This document shows, one piece after another, positions 8,366 to 17,092 of a stretch of 64,000 nt of DNA (position 1 is its first letter; each line of letters begins with the position of its first letter). This DNA comes from Microbacterium murale (GTDB lineage Bacteria > Actinomycetota > Actinomycetes > Actinomycetales > Microbacteriaceae), in the NCBI RefSeq assembly GCF_014635185.1, contig NZ_BMCM01000006.1:225830-289829 (forward strand), in the 5' to 3' direction. Position numbers and translations under genes: made by a program. Below the pieces are notes generated by a model. That model was not told the origin of the DNA, made no database searches, and saw nothing but the letters and a program-made list of their open reading frames with translations.

Positions 8366-8959
8366 ATGCCGAAGATCGTCGACCATGCCGCTCGTCGTAC
8401 CGAACTGGCACACGCGTTCTGGAACGTGACCTTGCGAGACGGCATAGCGGCCGCTTCGGTGCGGGGCGTGGCCACCGAGGCGAACTGTTCGCCGGCGGCG
8501 CTGCGCTACTACTTCCCGTCGCAGGACGAACTGCTCGACTTCACCTGGACGTTCGTCCTGGGGCGCGCGCTCGCCCGCGCCGAGGCGCTCGACCTGCCGG
8601 ATTCGCCTCTCGAAGCAGCTCAGGTGCAGCTCGAGCAGTCACTCCCGCTCGATGGCGAGCGTCTCGCGGAAGCGCGTCTGTGGTTCACCGTCGCGTCATC
8701 GGCAGGTTCGAATGAGCGGCTGCAGGCTCGCGTACGAGAACTTCACACACTCCTCAATCGAGGCTGCACGGAGGTGATCCACCGTCTGCGCGAAGCGGGA
8801 GTCGTCGATCCGGCGCGCGACGCCTCGACCGAGGCCGTGCGCCTGCATGCGTTCCTCGACGGGGTGGCCTTCCACATGGCGATGCGTGCAGAAAGCTATT
8901 CCGCCGCCCAGATCCGTGCCATGCTGCGCCGTCACCTCGAAGATCTCGCCTGCCCTTGA
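8366..8959 (+). CDS. TetR-family transcriptional regulator
   Basis: The 197-residue protein has an N-terminal HTH around residues 25-50 (GIAAASVRGVATEANCSPAALRYYFPSQDELL), a TetR signature. The C-terminal part resembles the TetR_C_6 (BetI-like) dimerisation domain, with ARLWFTVASSAG and FLDGVAFHM. It is divergent from the membrane protein gene, and an inverted repeat lies in the 62-base gap, so local repression of that gene and of itself is likely. The inducer is unknown. Confidence 0.9.
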   Translation: MPKIVDHAARRTELAHAFWNVTLRDGIAAASVRGVATEANCSPAALRYYFPSQDELLDFTWTFVLGRALARAEALDLPDSPLEAAQVQLEQSLPLDGERLAEARLWFTVASSAGSNERLQARVRELHTLLNRGCTEVIHRLREAGVVDPARDASTEAVRLHAFLDGVAFHMAMRAESYSAAQIRAMLRRHLEDLACP

Positions 8960-8977
8960 TGCATCGCAGCCAACGAC

Positions 8978-9009
8978 GAATCCCCCACCGCTTTCGCGAC
9001 GGGGGATTC
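8978..9009. terminator. Hairpin terminator between TetR gene and tRNA-Arg
   Basis: GAATCCCCC (8978-8986) and GGGGGATTC (9001-9009) form a perfect 9-bp stem with a 14-base loop. It lies 3' of both the TetR gene (+) and the tRNA (-), so it can end transcripts from either side. Confidence 0.75.
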
Positions 9010-9017
9010 ACACTCTG

Positions 9018-9090
9018 TGCGCCCGAAGGGACTCGAACCCCTAACCTTCTGATCCGTAGTCAGATGCTCTATCCATTGAGCTACGGGCGC
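9018..9090 (-). tRNA. tRNA-Arg(ACG)
   Basis: Read on the minus strand, GCGCCCG (9090-9084) pairs with CGGGCGC (9025-9019), followed by discriminator A. The anticodon arm is TCTGA-CTACGGA-TCAGA, giving anticodon ACG, which is read as ICG after A34 deamination and decodes CGU/CGC/CGA. The T arm has GGTTCGAGTCC. CCA is not encoded. All four stems pair. Confidence 0.95.
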
Positions 9091-9097
9091 ATATCTC

Positions 9098-9121
9098 GGC
9101 CCACATCTCTCGAAGTGGGCC
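9098..9121. terminator. Hairpin upstream of tRNA-Arg
   Basis: GGCCCAC (9098-9104) and GTGGGCC (9115-9121) form a 7-bp stem with a 10-base loop. It lies 45 bases beyond the stop of the minus-strand gene at 9166 and 8 bases before the tRNA 5' end. It may terminate that gene ahead of the tRNA. Confidence 0.5.
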
Positions 9122-9165
9122 TCAGCAAGAATACATGACGAAGCACCCCAACGCGAAACCGGGCG

Positions 9166-9726
9166 TCAGGCGTCCTGCTCGCGCTTGCGCCGCGCGCGCC
9201 GCTCGGATGACAGCGCCTGCAGATCGACGAGCCGCAGCGCCTGCATCCGCGCCTCACGCATGACCGCATAGTCGGGATCCTGGTCGGGGCGCATGCCCTC
9301 GACGTGAAGTCTGCGATCGAGGTTGCTGCGCACATCTGCCCATGCCGCCTCGCGTGCGCCTTCGACGAGAGCACCGAGCTGTTCGGGATCTTCGGCGATC
9401 GCCCGCAGCTTCTCGGCCACGCCGGCCGACTGCTTGGCGCGGCGGCGGAGATTGCGCACATCGCGGTCACGGTAGTCGTGTGTGCTCGACGGATCGGAGT
9501 GCCGCCCCCGTGCGCGCTTGCGCCACGTGGTCACCCGTTCGGCCGCCTGCGCGGACTCGTCGGCCATCGCCAGCAGCGCTTCGCGAGCGTCGGCGAGGTA
9601 TCGCGCGGCGTCGAACACGCCACCCTGGGCGATCGTGCCGACGAGGATACGATTCTTCACCGTCAGGCGCGCCGCAGCCGTTCCGATGGCGACGCCTTCG
9701 GCCACAGCATCCGCAGTTCGTCCCAC
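9166..9726 (-). CDS. Conserved hypothetical Arg/Ala-rich protein
   Basis: This soluble, strongly charged protein of about 186 residues begins with a helical AVAEGVAIGTAAARLTVKN region. Its middle and C-terminus are rich in Arg and Glu (YRDRDVRNLRRRAKQSAGVAEKL, ending SERRARRKREQDA). It looks entirely helical and has no recognisable catalytic motif; I do not know its function. The frame is open to a GTG at 9756. The GTG at 9726 is chosen because AGAGGAGG lies five bases before it, while the upstream codon has no ribosome binding site. Confidence 0.7.
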   Translation of the reverse strand: MGRTADAVAEGVAIGTAAARLTVKNRILVGTIAQGGVFDAARYLADAREALLAMADESAQAAERVTTWRKRARGRHSDPSSTHDYRDRDVRNLRRRAKQSAGVAEKLRAIAEDPEQLGALVEGAREAAWADVRSNLDRRLHVEGMRPDQDPDYAVMREARMQALRLVDLQALSSERRARRKREQDA

Positions 9727-9855
9727 CACAACCTCCTCTGGAGATCGTACCGTCACCGACCGACGCCGGAGGGGGCCAGAATAGAACGCGACAGGTTCTC
9801 CCCACCTGCGATGAAGCGAACGGCGCGCACCCGAAGCGTGCCAGGAGGAGGATGC

Positions 9856-10707
9856 ATGAGCCGGCTGACCCTTGCCGGGAACACCACGGTGATCACCGGT
9901 GCCGCCAGCGGCATGGGTGCGGAGCTCGCACGGTTGCTCGCCGCCTCAGGCGTGCACCTCGCGCTGCTCGATCACAACGCTCCGGCGCTCGCGGCCGTCG
10001 CCGCCGAGCTGACCGGCGCTGCAAGCAACGGCACCGTGACCACCCACGTCATCGATCTGCGCGACGATGACGCCGTCGCCGCGATCGCCGCCGAGGCGAC
10101 CGCCGCGCACCCGAGGATCAACGCACTGATCACGTGCGCCGGATCGTCGATGCTCGGGAGCCTTGAGCAGCTCACAATGGAGGAGATGCGCTGGCTGGTC
10201 GACGTGAACCTCTGGGGCACGGTCTCGATCACGAAGGCCCTGCTGCCGGCATTGCGATCCCGTCCGGCCGCGCACATCATGCACCTCGCCAGCGTCTACG
10301 CCCTCGCAGCACCCGCAGGACGCATCCCCTACTCGATGAGCAAGTTCGCGGTCAGAGGATTCTCCGAAGCACTGCGTCACGAACTCGAGGGCAGCACGGT
10401 CACCGTGGGCGCGGTCTATCCTGCAGGCGTGCGCACGGGAATAATCCTGCACGGCCGATACGCCGCGGCGATCGATCCGGCAGTCGCCGCGCGTGCCGCA
10501 TCTGCGCAGGCAGCGATGTACCACACCGAACCGACGGATGCCGCGGCGCGCATCATCCGTGCAGTCGAACGGCGCAGCATCCGCACGATGGTCGGACGAG
10601 AGGCCCGGCTGATCGACGTGCTGACGCGTCTGATGCCGGCCAGGTACTGGCGTGTGATGCGCGGTTCGCTGCGAGAGGCCACCGATACGACAACACCGGT
10701 GGGCTGA
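9856..10707 (+). CDS. Short-chain dehydrogenase/reductase
   Basis: This 283-residue classical SDR has the cofactor motif TGAASGMG at residues 14-21, a CAG variant of the NNAG motif, and the catalytic YSMSK. Asp at the end of beta-2 (LALLDH) suggests NAD(H) rather than NADP(H). The extended C-terminus with a hydrophobic ARYWRVMRG end is seen in SDRs acting on lipids or other hydrophobic alcohols. The start follows AGGAGGAGG by five bases. The substrate is unknown. The next gene, a GntR regulator, is convergent. Confidence 0.88.
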   Translation: MSRLTLAGNTTVITGAASGMGAELARLLAASGVHLALLDHNAPALAAVAAELTGAASNGTVTTHVIDLRDDDAVAAIAAEATAAHPRINALITCAGSSMLGSLEQLTMEEMRWLVDVNLWGTVSITKALLPALRSRPAAHIMHLASVYALAAPAGRIPYSMSKFAVRGFSEALRHELEGSTVTVGAVYPAGVRTGIILHGRYAAAIDPAVAARAASAQAAMYHTEPTDAAARIIRAVERRSIRTMVGREARLIDVLTRLMPARYWRVMRGSLREATDTTTPVG

Positions 10708-10716
10708 CACCCGGCC

Positions 10717-11364
10717 TCACGCTCCGGCGACTCCGAATCGCTCGAGTGCAGTGAGCGCACCGAGCTCGAGGTGGCGGGTCACGAGTTCGCGCACGAGCTC
10801 GACGTCACGAGCCTGGATCGCCTCATACAGCGCGCGATGTTCCACGGCCTCGGCCATCAGATCCTCGTGCCTCCCGAACAACCACCTCAACCTGGTGACG
10901 AAGACCGCCCCGAGTTCCATGAACATCTCGTTGCCTGCCAGCACCGTCATGTACTCGTGGAACTTCTCTGCCATCGCCATCGCTTCGTGGACCTCGCCCG
11001 CGATCGCAGCGCGCTCTTCGCGCTCAAGCAGTTCGAGCAGCGTCTGCAGGCCTTCGGCGTCGTGACGCTGCGCCGCGTACACGAACAGCAGCGTCTCGAC
11101 CGTGAGTCGCACCTCGGCGAGGTCCTCGATGTCCTTGCGGGTGAATCTTCGTACCGTCGCCCAGCTGCGCGGCCGGGTGGTGACGATGCCCTCGCCGACG
11201 AGAGAGCGGATCGCCTCGCGCACTGGTAGGCGCGAGACGTTCAGCTCCGCCGCGATATCCCTCTCCACCAACCGCGAGCCCGGCAACCGGCGCCCCAGCA
11301 CGATATCGTCCCGCAGCATCCGCGCCACGCGCGCAGACTCGAGTTCTCCGTTTTCCGCCCCCAT
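10717..11364 (-). CDS. GntR-family regulator with FCD domain
   Basis: The 215-residue protein has an N-terminal winged HTH (about residues 8-70, with GSRLVERDIAAELNVSRLPVREAIRSLVGEGIV) and a C-terminal all-helical FCD ligand-binding domain. FCD regulators of the FadR/VanR type usually sense carboxylates and repress catabolic genes. TTTGGTATCC near 11400 upstream of the gene is a plausible binding half-site. It could regulate itself, the convergent SDR or the upstream oxidoreductase. The ligand is unknown. Confidence 0.9.
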   Translation of the reverse strand: MGAENGELESARVARMLRDDIVLGRRLPGSRLVERDIAAELNVSRLPVREAIRSLVGEGIVTTRPRSWATVRRFTRKDIEDLAEVRLTVETLLFVYAAQRHDAEGLQTLLELLEREERAAIAGEVHEAMAMAEKFHEYMTVLAGNEMFMELGAVFVTRLRWLFGRHEDLMAEAVEHRALYEAIQARDVELVRELVTRHLELGALTALERFGVAGA

Positions 11365-11420
11365 TTGGGCATTCTCTCACTCATCTGAGATTCGCACCAG
11401 ATTTGGTATCCCATTCGGGT

Positions 11421-11469
11421 GCGCCTCAAGCCTTGCGCCTCGCGCCTCGCGCCTCAGACCTCGCGCCTC
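11421..11469. repeat. Tandem heptamer repeat (GCGCCTC)
   Basis: Seven consecutive 7-base units run from 11421 to 11469. Five are exact GCGCCTC; units 2 (AAGCCTT) and 6 (AGACCTC) are degenerate. The array fills the gap after the oxidoreductase gene and overlaps its stop codon. A slippage-prone tract is likely. Confidence 0.75.
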
Positions 11470-12109
11470 AGGGCAGGCGGTTCGCCTTGGCCAGGTTCTC
11501 CTCCAGCTCGGCCGCTGTCTGACGCACGACGTACGCCGGGCGATCGCGCTCGACCCGCCACGACTCGCTCAGCGGGCTGACATCCACCGTGTCGAATCCG
11601 AGCTCGTCGTAGAGCGTCGTGACGAAGTCCACGGCCTCGGGGAAATCGCTCGAGGTCGCCAGTGCGCGACGGTTCGGCGCCCCGGCCGCAGCCACGTCCG
11701 TCGTGATGTCGCCGGAGCGGATGTGGTTGAACGCCTTGACGACCTTCGACGTGGGCAGGTGCTCCTGCAGCAGCTGCGAGACGGTCGTCTCACCCTTGTC
11801 CAGAGCCTCGACGCGACCATCGCGCTCGAAGTAGTAGTTGTTGGTGTCGAGCACGATCTTGCCGGCCAGCGGCTCGACCGGGATCTTCGAGAGCGCGTGC
11901 AGCGGCACCGTGACCACGACGATGTCGCCGGCGGCGCCGGCCTCTTCCGCTGTCGCGGCCTTCGCCTTCGGCCCGAGTTCTGCGACCAGATCCGAGAGAG
12001 TCTCCGGTCCGCGTGAGTTCGAGATCACGACGTCGTATCCGGCCGTGATCGCCGCACGGGCGACCTGACTGCCGATGTGCCCTGCACCGATGATTCCTAG
12101 AGTTGTCAT
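11468..12109 (-). CDS. NADPH-dependent F420 reductase-like oxidoreductase
   Basis: The 213-residue protein carries a Rossmann motif GIIGAGHIGSQVAR at the N-terminus, ISNSRGPETL after beta-2 (an NADP-type Arg) and KAFNHIRSGDI in the middle, as in NADP oxidoreductases coenzyme F420-dependent (F420_oxidored family). Members transfer hydride between NADP and F420 or act as imine or ketone reductases. The cofactor partner cannot be decided from sequence alone. It lies upstream of the GntR gene on the same strand, separated by the heptamer array. Confidence 0.83.
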   Translation of the reverse strand: MTTLGIIGAGHIGSQVARAAITAGYDVVISNSRGPETLSDLVAELGPKAKAATAEEAGAAGDIVVVTVPLHALSKIPVEPLAGKIVLDTNNYYFERDGRVEALDKGETTVSQLLQEHLPTSKVVKAFNHIRSGDITTDVAAAGAPNRRALATSSDFPEAVDFVTTLYDELGFDTVDVSPLSESWRVERDRPAYVVRQTAAELEENLAKANRLP

Positions 12110-12170
12110 GTCAGTGGCAACATGACCCCTCCGACGCTATTCCCGCATGACGGAAGATGACGTGCGCACA

Positions 12171-13040
12171 TCACACCTTCGTGAGCCTGCCCTCGGGAAG
12201 GATGCCCATGGCGACGGGCTGCCCGCGGGTGTTCGACCACTGACTCCACGATCCCGGATACACGAGCGCGCGGATGCCGGACTGTTCGAGCGCGAGCGCC
12301 GTGTGCATCGCGGCCACTCCTGAGCCGCAGTACACGGCCACCTCGGTGCCGGCATCCACACCGGCAGTGGCGAAGATGCGGCGCAGTGCATCCGGATGCT
12401 GCAGCCGGCCGTCACCGGTGACCGTCGCCATCGCGGGCAGGTTCACCGCCCCTGGGATGTGCCCGCCGATCGGATCGGTCGCGGTGTGCGCGCCGCTGTA
12501 CTGCTCTGGTGTGCGCACATCGAGCAGCACACCGCCGTCGCGGAACGCCTCGACCTGATCGAGCAGGATCACTCCCGCCGCGTCGCCCGCGAACGTGATT
12601 CCCCCCGGCTCGGGAAGCACATCACCGCGCTCCAGCGGCATGCCCTCGCCGGCCCAGGCGCGGATGCCGCCGTCGAGCACACGCACGTCCACACCGAACC
12701 TTCGCAGCAGCCACCACAGGCGCGCCGCCGGCACGCTGCGGTTGTCGTCGTACGCGACGACGGTGTCGCCGTCGTCGAGACCCCACCCGCGCGCCGCGCG
12801 CTGCAGGTCGTCAGTGTCCGGGAGCGGATGCCGTCCCTCGGCCGGCTCGCCGCGACGAGCGAGCTCATGCTCCAGGTCGACATACACGGCTCCCGGAAGA
12901 TGCGCCGCGAGATACTCCGGCCGTCCCTCAGGGCGATCGAGTCGCCATCGCACGTCGAGCAGCCGCACGACGGGGCCGGTGCCGTGCTCTTCGGCGCGCT
13001 GCAGATGGATCAGCTGCGCCACGCTGACGAGGTGGCTCAT
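12171..13040 (-). CDS. sseA: Two-domain sulfurtransferase (mercaptopyruvate type)
   Basis: Two tandem rhodanese domains occupy about residues 8-130 and 155-285. Only the second carries the catalytic cysteine, near residue 235, in the loop VYCGSGVAA. A CGSGV loop is typical of 3-mercaptopyruvate sulfurtransferases, while thiosulfate sulfurtransferases usually have CRKG. The first domain has Asp in the corresponding place (YDDNRS), as expected for an inactive domain. The ATG at 13040 is preferred over an in-frame codon at 13088 because it starts at the usual family N-terminus. It lies downstream of the Suf genes on the same strand, consistent with a role in sulfur metabolism. Confidence 0.88.
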   Translation of the reverse strand: MSHLVSVAQLIHLQRAEEHGTGPVVRLLDVRWRLDRPEGRPEYLAAHLPGAVYVDLEHELARRGEPAEGRHPLPDTDDLQRAARGWGLDDGDTVVAYDDNRSVPAARLWWLLRRFGVDVRVLDGGIRAWAGEGMPLERGDVLPEPGGITFAGDAAGVILLDQVEAFRDGGVLLDVRTPEQYSGAHTATDPIGGHIPGAVNLPAMATVTGDGRLQHPDALRRIFATAGVDAGTEVAVYCGSGVAAMHTALALEQSGIRALVYPGSWSQWSNTRGQPVAMGILPEGRLTKV

Positions 13041-13149
13041 GTCCCCAGCATCCGCACCGGGGCACCTCAGGTCACGCGATGATGACACGCTCGTTCATGA
13101 AGCGACACACGACGTCACATGGACGTCGGGAAGAGGACGGTACGGCGGC

Positions 13150-14891
<1,742 letters not shown>

Positions 14892-14958
14892 TCAAGTTTC
14901 TCACCCGCACGCGCGCCGAGGGCCCCCGCGACGTCCAGGTCAGGCAGGTGGCGCCGGG

Positions 14959-15135
14959 TCAGGCGGGAGAGTCGTCCGGGTTCAGCGCCTTCAGCGCGTC
15001 CTGCTCGACCGCGTTGTCGGCGTCGAGCTCCTCTTCGGTGGTCTCATCACCGCCCAGCGGCGCGCCCTCGTCGTCCCGCGCGGGGAGGTTCTCGGGGTGG
15101 CGTTCTTCAGCGGGGTCGGCTCGGTGATCGTCCAT
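14959..15135 (-). CDS. Small acidic hypothetical protein
   Basis: From ATG 15135 a 58-residue protein begins MDDHRADPAEERHPENL. It is rich in Asp, Glu and Pro and has no hydrophobic core or motif, so it is probably disordered. An in-frame codon at 15165 would add ten residues. Similar short acidic proteins occur elsewhere in this window (49080 and 57106). I do not recognise its function. It lies between sufS and the divergent GlcD-like gene. Confidence 0.6.
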   Translation of the reverse strand: MDDHRADPAEERHPENLPARDDEGAPLGGDETTEEELDADNAVEQDALKALNPDDSPA

Positions 15136-15239
15136 ACCGGGAACGCTACGCGTGTTGGGGCGCACGCGCCATCCGCGGCTTCGATCATGCGGCGCGGGAG
15201 AGAGCTGTTGTTAGTGTGTGTCCGAGAGGGAAGGACCTC

Positions 15240-16625
15240 ATGCACAGCACTGCCGCTCTGCTCGTCGAACGGCTCATAGCGGAGCTGCCGACCGACGCGG
15301 TGATCACCGATCCCGCTTCCATGGACGCCTACCGCTGGGATCGAGCGAACGATCCGGATGCCGGCACTCCACTGGCCGTGGTGCGGGCGACGTGCACCGA
15401 GGATGTGCAGGCCGCTGTGCGGCTCGCCGCGGCGAGCGGCATCGCAGTCATCCCACGGGGAGCGGGCTCCGGGCTCTCGGGCGGGAGCACGGCGGCGGAC
15501 GGAGCGATCGTGCTCTCGCTGGATCGCATGAGAGAGATCCGCATTGAGCCCGCCACCCGCATGGCCTTCGTGCAACCCGGTGCGTTCAATGCCGAGGTCA
15601 AGGCGGCGGCGGCCGCGCAGGGACTCTGGTATCCGCCGGATCCGTCGTCCTTCGAGTTCTGCTCGATCGGCGGCAACGTCGCCACGAACGCCGGCGGGCT
15701 GTGCTGCGTGAAGTACGGGGTGACGACCGACTACGTGCTCGGGATGACCGTCGTGCTCGCCGACGGTCGCGCCGTGAACCTGGGCGGCCCGCGCGTCAAG
15801 GATGTCGCAGGGCTTTCGCTCACGAAGCTCTTCGTGGGCAGCGAAGGCACCCTCGGCGTCATCACCGAGATCATCCTGCGGCTGGTGCCGCCGCAGAAGC
15901 CTCCGACGACGCTGGTCGCCTCCTTCCCGACGCTGACCGGGGCGACGGACGCGGTGCTTGCGATCACCCGTTCCACTCGTCCGTCGATGCTGGAGTTCAT
16001 GGATCGGCCGACGATCCGCGCCGTCGAGGCCGCGACGCGGATGGGCTTGGACACCGACGCCGCCGCAATGCTGGTGATCCAGTCGGACGACGATCCGGCG
16101 GTGGCCGCGGCCGAGATCGCGATCATCGAACAGATCTGCATGGCGAACGGCACCAGCGAGTGCTACCTCACCGCCGACCCAGACGAGGGCGAGGCATTCG
16201 TGCAGGCCCGCCGCATGGCGATCCCCGCGGTCGAGAAGCAGGGAAGCATCCTGCTGGAGGACGTGGGCGTGCCCATCCCCCGCCTCGGCGACCTCGTGCT
16301 GGGCATCGAGGCGATCTCGGCGGAGCACGACATCACGATCGCGGTGCTGGCTCACGCCGGCGACGGCAACACGCACCCGCTGCTGGTGTTCGATCCGGCC
16401 GATGACGCGCAACGGCAGCGCGCGCACGCCGCCTACGGCAAGGTCATGGATCTCGCGATCGCACTCGGCGGCACGATCACGGGCGAGCACGGCGTCGGCC
16501 GGCTCAAGCAGCCCTGGCTGGAGGACTACCTCGGCGCCGACGTGCTGGAGCTCAATCAGCGCATCAAGCACGCGCTCGACCCGCAGGGCATCCTGAACCC
16601 AGGGGCCGTGTTCGCGCGCCAGTAG
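15240..16625 (+). CDS. FAD-linked oxidase, GlcD family
   Basis: The 461-residue protein has an N-terminal FAD_binding_4 domain (IPRGAGSGLSGGS near residues 75-90, GNVATNAGGLCCVKYG near 145) and a C-terminal FAD-oxidase domain with HAGDGNTHPLLVF and GEHGVGRLKQPWL. This arrangement fits glycolate or D-lactate dehydrogenases (GlcD/Dld type), which oxidise 2-hydroxy acids. No partner iron-sulfur subunit lies beside it, so it may act as a single-chain D-2-hydroxyacid dehydrogenase. The start follows GAGAGGGAAGG. Confidence 0.88.
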   Translation: MHSTAALLVERLIAELPTDAVITDPASMDAYRWDRANDPDAGTPLAVVRATCTEDVQAAVRLAAASGIAVIPRGAGSGLSGGSTAADGAIVLSLDRMREIRIEPATRMAFVQPGAFNAEVKAAAAAQGLWYPPDPSSFEFCSIGGNVATNAGGLCCVKYGVTTDYVLGMTVVLADGRAVNLGGPRVKDVAGLSLTKLFVGSEGTLGVITEIILRLVPPQKPPTTLVASFPTLTGATDAVLAITRSTRPSMLEFMDRPTIRAVEAATRMGLDTDAAAMLVIQSDDDPAVAAAEIAIIEQICMANGTSECYLTADPDEGEAFVQARRMAIPAVEKQGSILLEDVGVPIPRLGDLVLGIEAISAEHDITIAVLAHAGDGNTHPLLVFDPADDAQRQRAHAAYGKVMDLAIALGGTITGEHGVGRLKQPWLEDYLGADVLELNQRIKHALDPQGILNPGAVFARQ

Positions 16626-16633
16626 CGGGGGGC

Positions 16634-16966
16634 CTACGGCGCGGTCCGCTCGTTCTTGATCATTGCGCCGGCCGCGATGAACGTCACGGCCGCGACGATC
16701 TGTGCGGCGACCCAGACCGGGCCGCTGAAGCCGAATGGGAAGATCGGGTTCCAGATCACGGCGACCGCGGCGAAGACGATCGTCCACCACCACTGCCCCG
16801 CCTGCCAGGCGAACCACGCGACGATCACTGCGAGGATCGCGACGAGGAAGAGGATGACCAGCACACCGAACCCCTCGGTGAACAGGGGCGAGACGACGAG
16901 GGCGATCGCCGCGAGCAGGGCGGGTGCGAGAGCGTTGCGCTGCTTCTGCGGTGCGGAAGAGGTCAT
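16634..16966 (-). CDS. Small membrane protein (DUF6804-like)
   Basis: This 110-residue protein has four hydrophobic segments and the Trp-rich WFAWQAGQWWWTIVFAAVAV followed by IWNPIFPFGF. That pattern resembles DUF6804, a family of small actinobacterial membrane proteins of unknown role; the assignment is tentative. ATG 16966 is chosen; an ATG three codons earlier (16975) is also possible. The gene is convergent with the GlcD-like gene, with 8 bases between stops. Confidence 0.72.
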   Translation of the reverse strand: MTSSAPQKQRNALAPALLAAIALVVSPLFTEGFGVLVILFLVAILAVIVAWFAWQAGQWWWTIVFAAVAVIWNPIFPFGFSGPVWVAAQIVAAVTFIAAGAMIKNERTAP

Positions 16967-17006
16967 GTGATCCATCTTCCCGCACTTCCAGTTTACCGGT
17001 GAGGTG

Positions 17007-17027
17007 GGGGCTTGCGGCAAGGGCCCC
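17007..17027 (+). promoter_or_regulatory. Rifamycin-associated element (RAE) upstream of helR
   Basis: GGGGCTTGCGGCAAGG followed by GCCCC matches the known RAE inverted repeat except for one extra G in the right arm. RAEs lie ahead of rifamycin-inducible resistance genes in actinobacteria. Here TTGCGG (17012-17017) inside the element and CATACT (17037-17042) could be -35 and -10 with a 19-base spacer. The match is seen; induction by rifamycin is inferred. Confidence 0.85.
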
Positions 17028-17044
17028 TCGGAGGCGCATACTTG

Positions 17045-17080
17045 TCGATCGTGCGCACGAGTCCCGGTGCGCACGATCGA
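17045..17080 (+). promoter_or_regulatory. Perfect 14-bp hairpin in the helR leader
   Basis: TCGATCGTGCGCAC (17045-17058) and its complement GTGCGCACGATCGA (17067-17080) enclose an 8-base loop. It would form at the very 5' end of the helR mRNA, 12 bases before the start codon and just after the RAE promoter. There is no T tract, so it is not a classical terminator. It may be an attenuator, a pausing signal or an mRNA stabiliser. Confidence 0.75.
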
Positions 17081-17092
17081 TTCGGAGCCGCC

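Noticed and set aside
11421-11469. Heptamer array as a CRISPR
   Set aside because: Units are 7 bases without spacers and no cas gene is present anywhere in the window.
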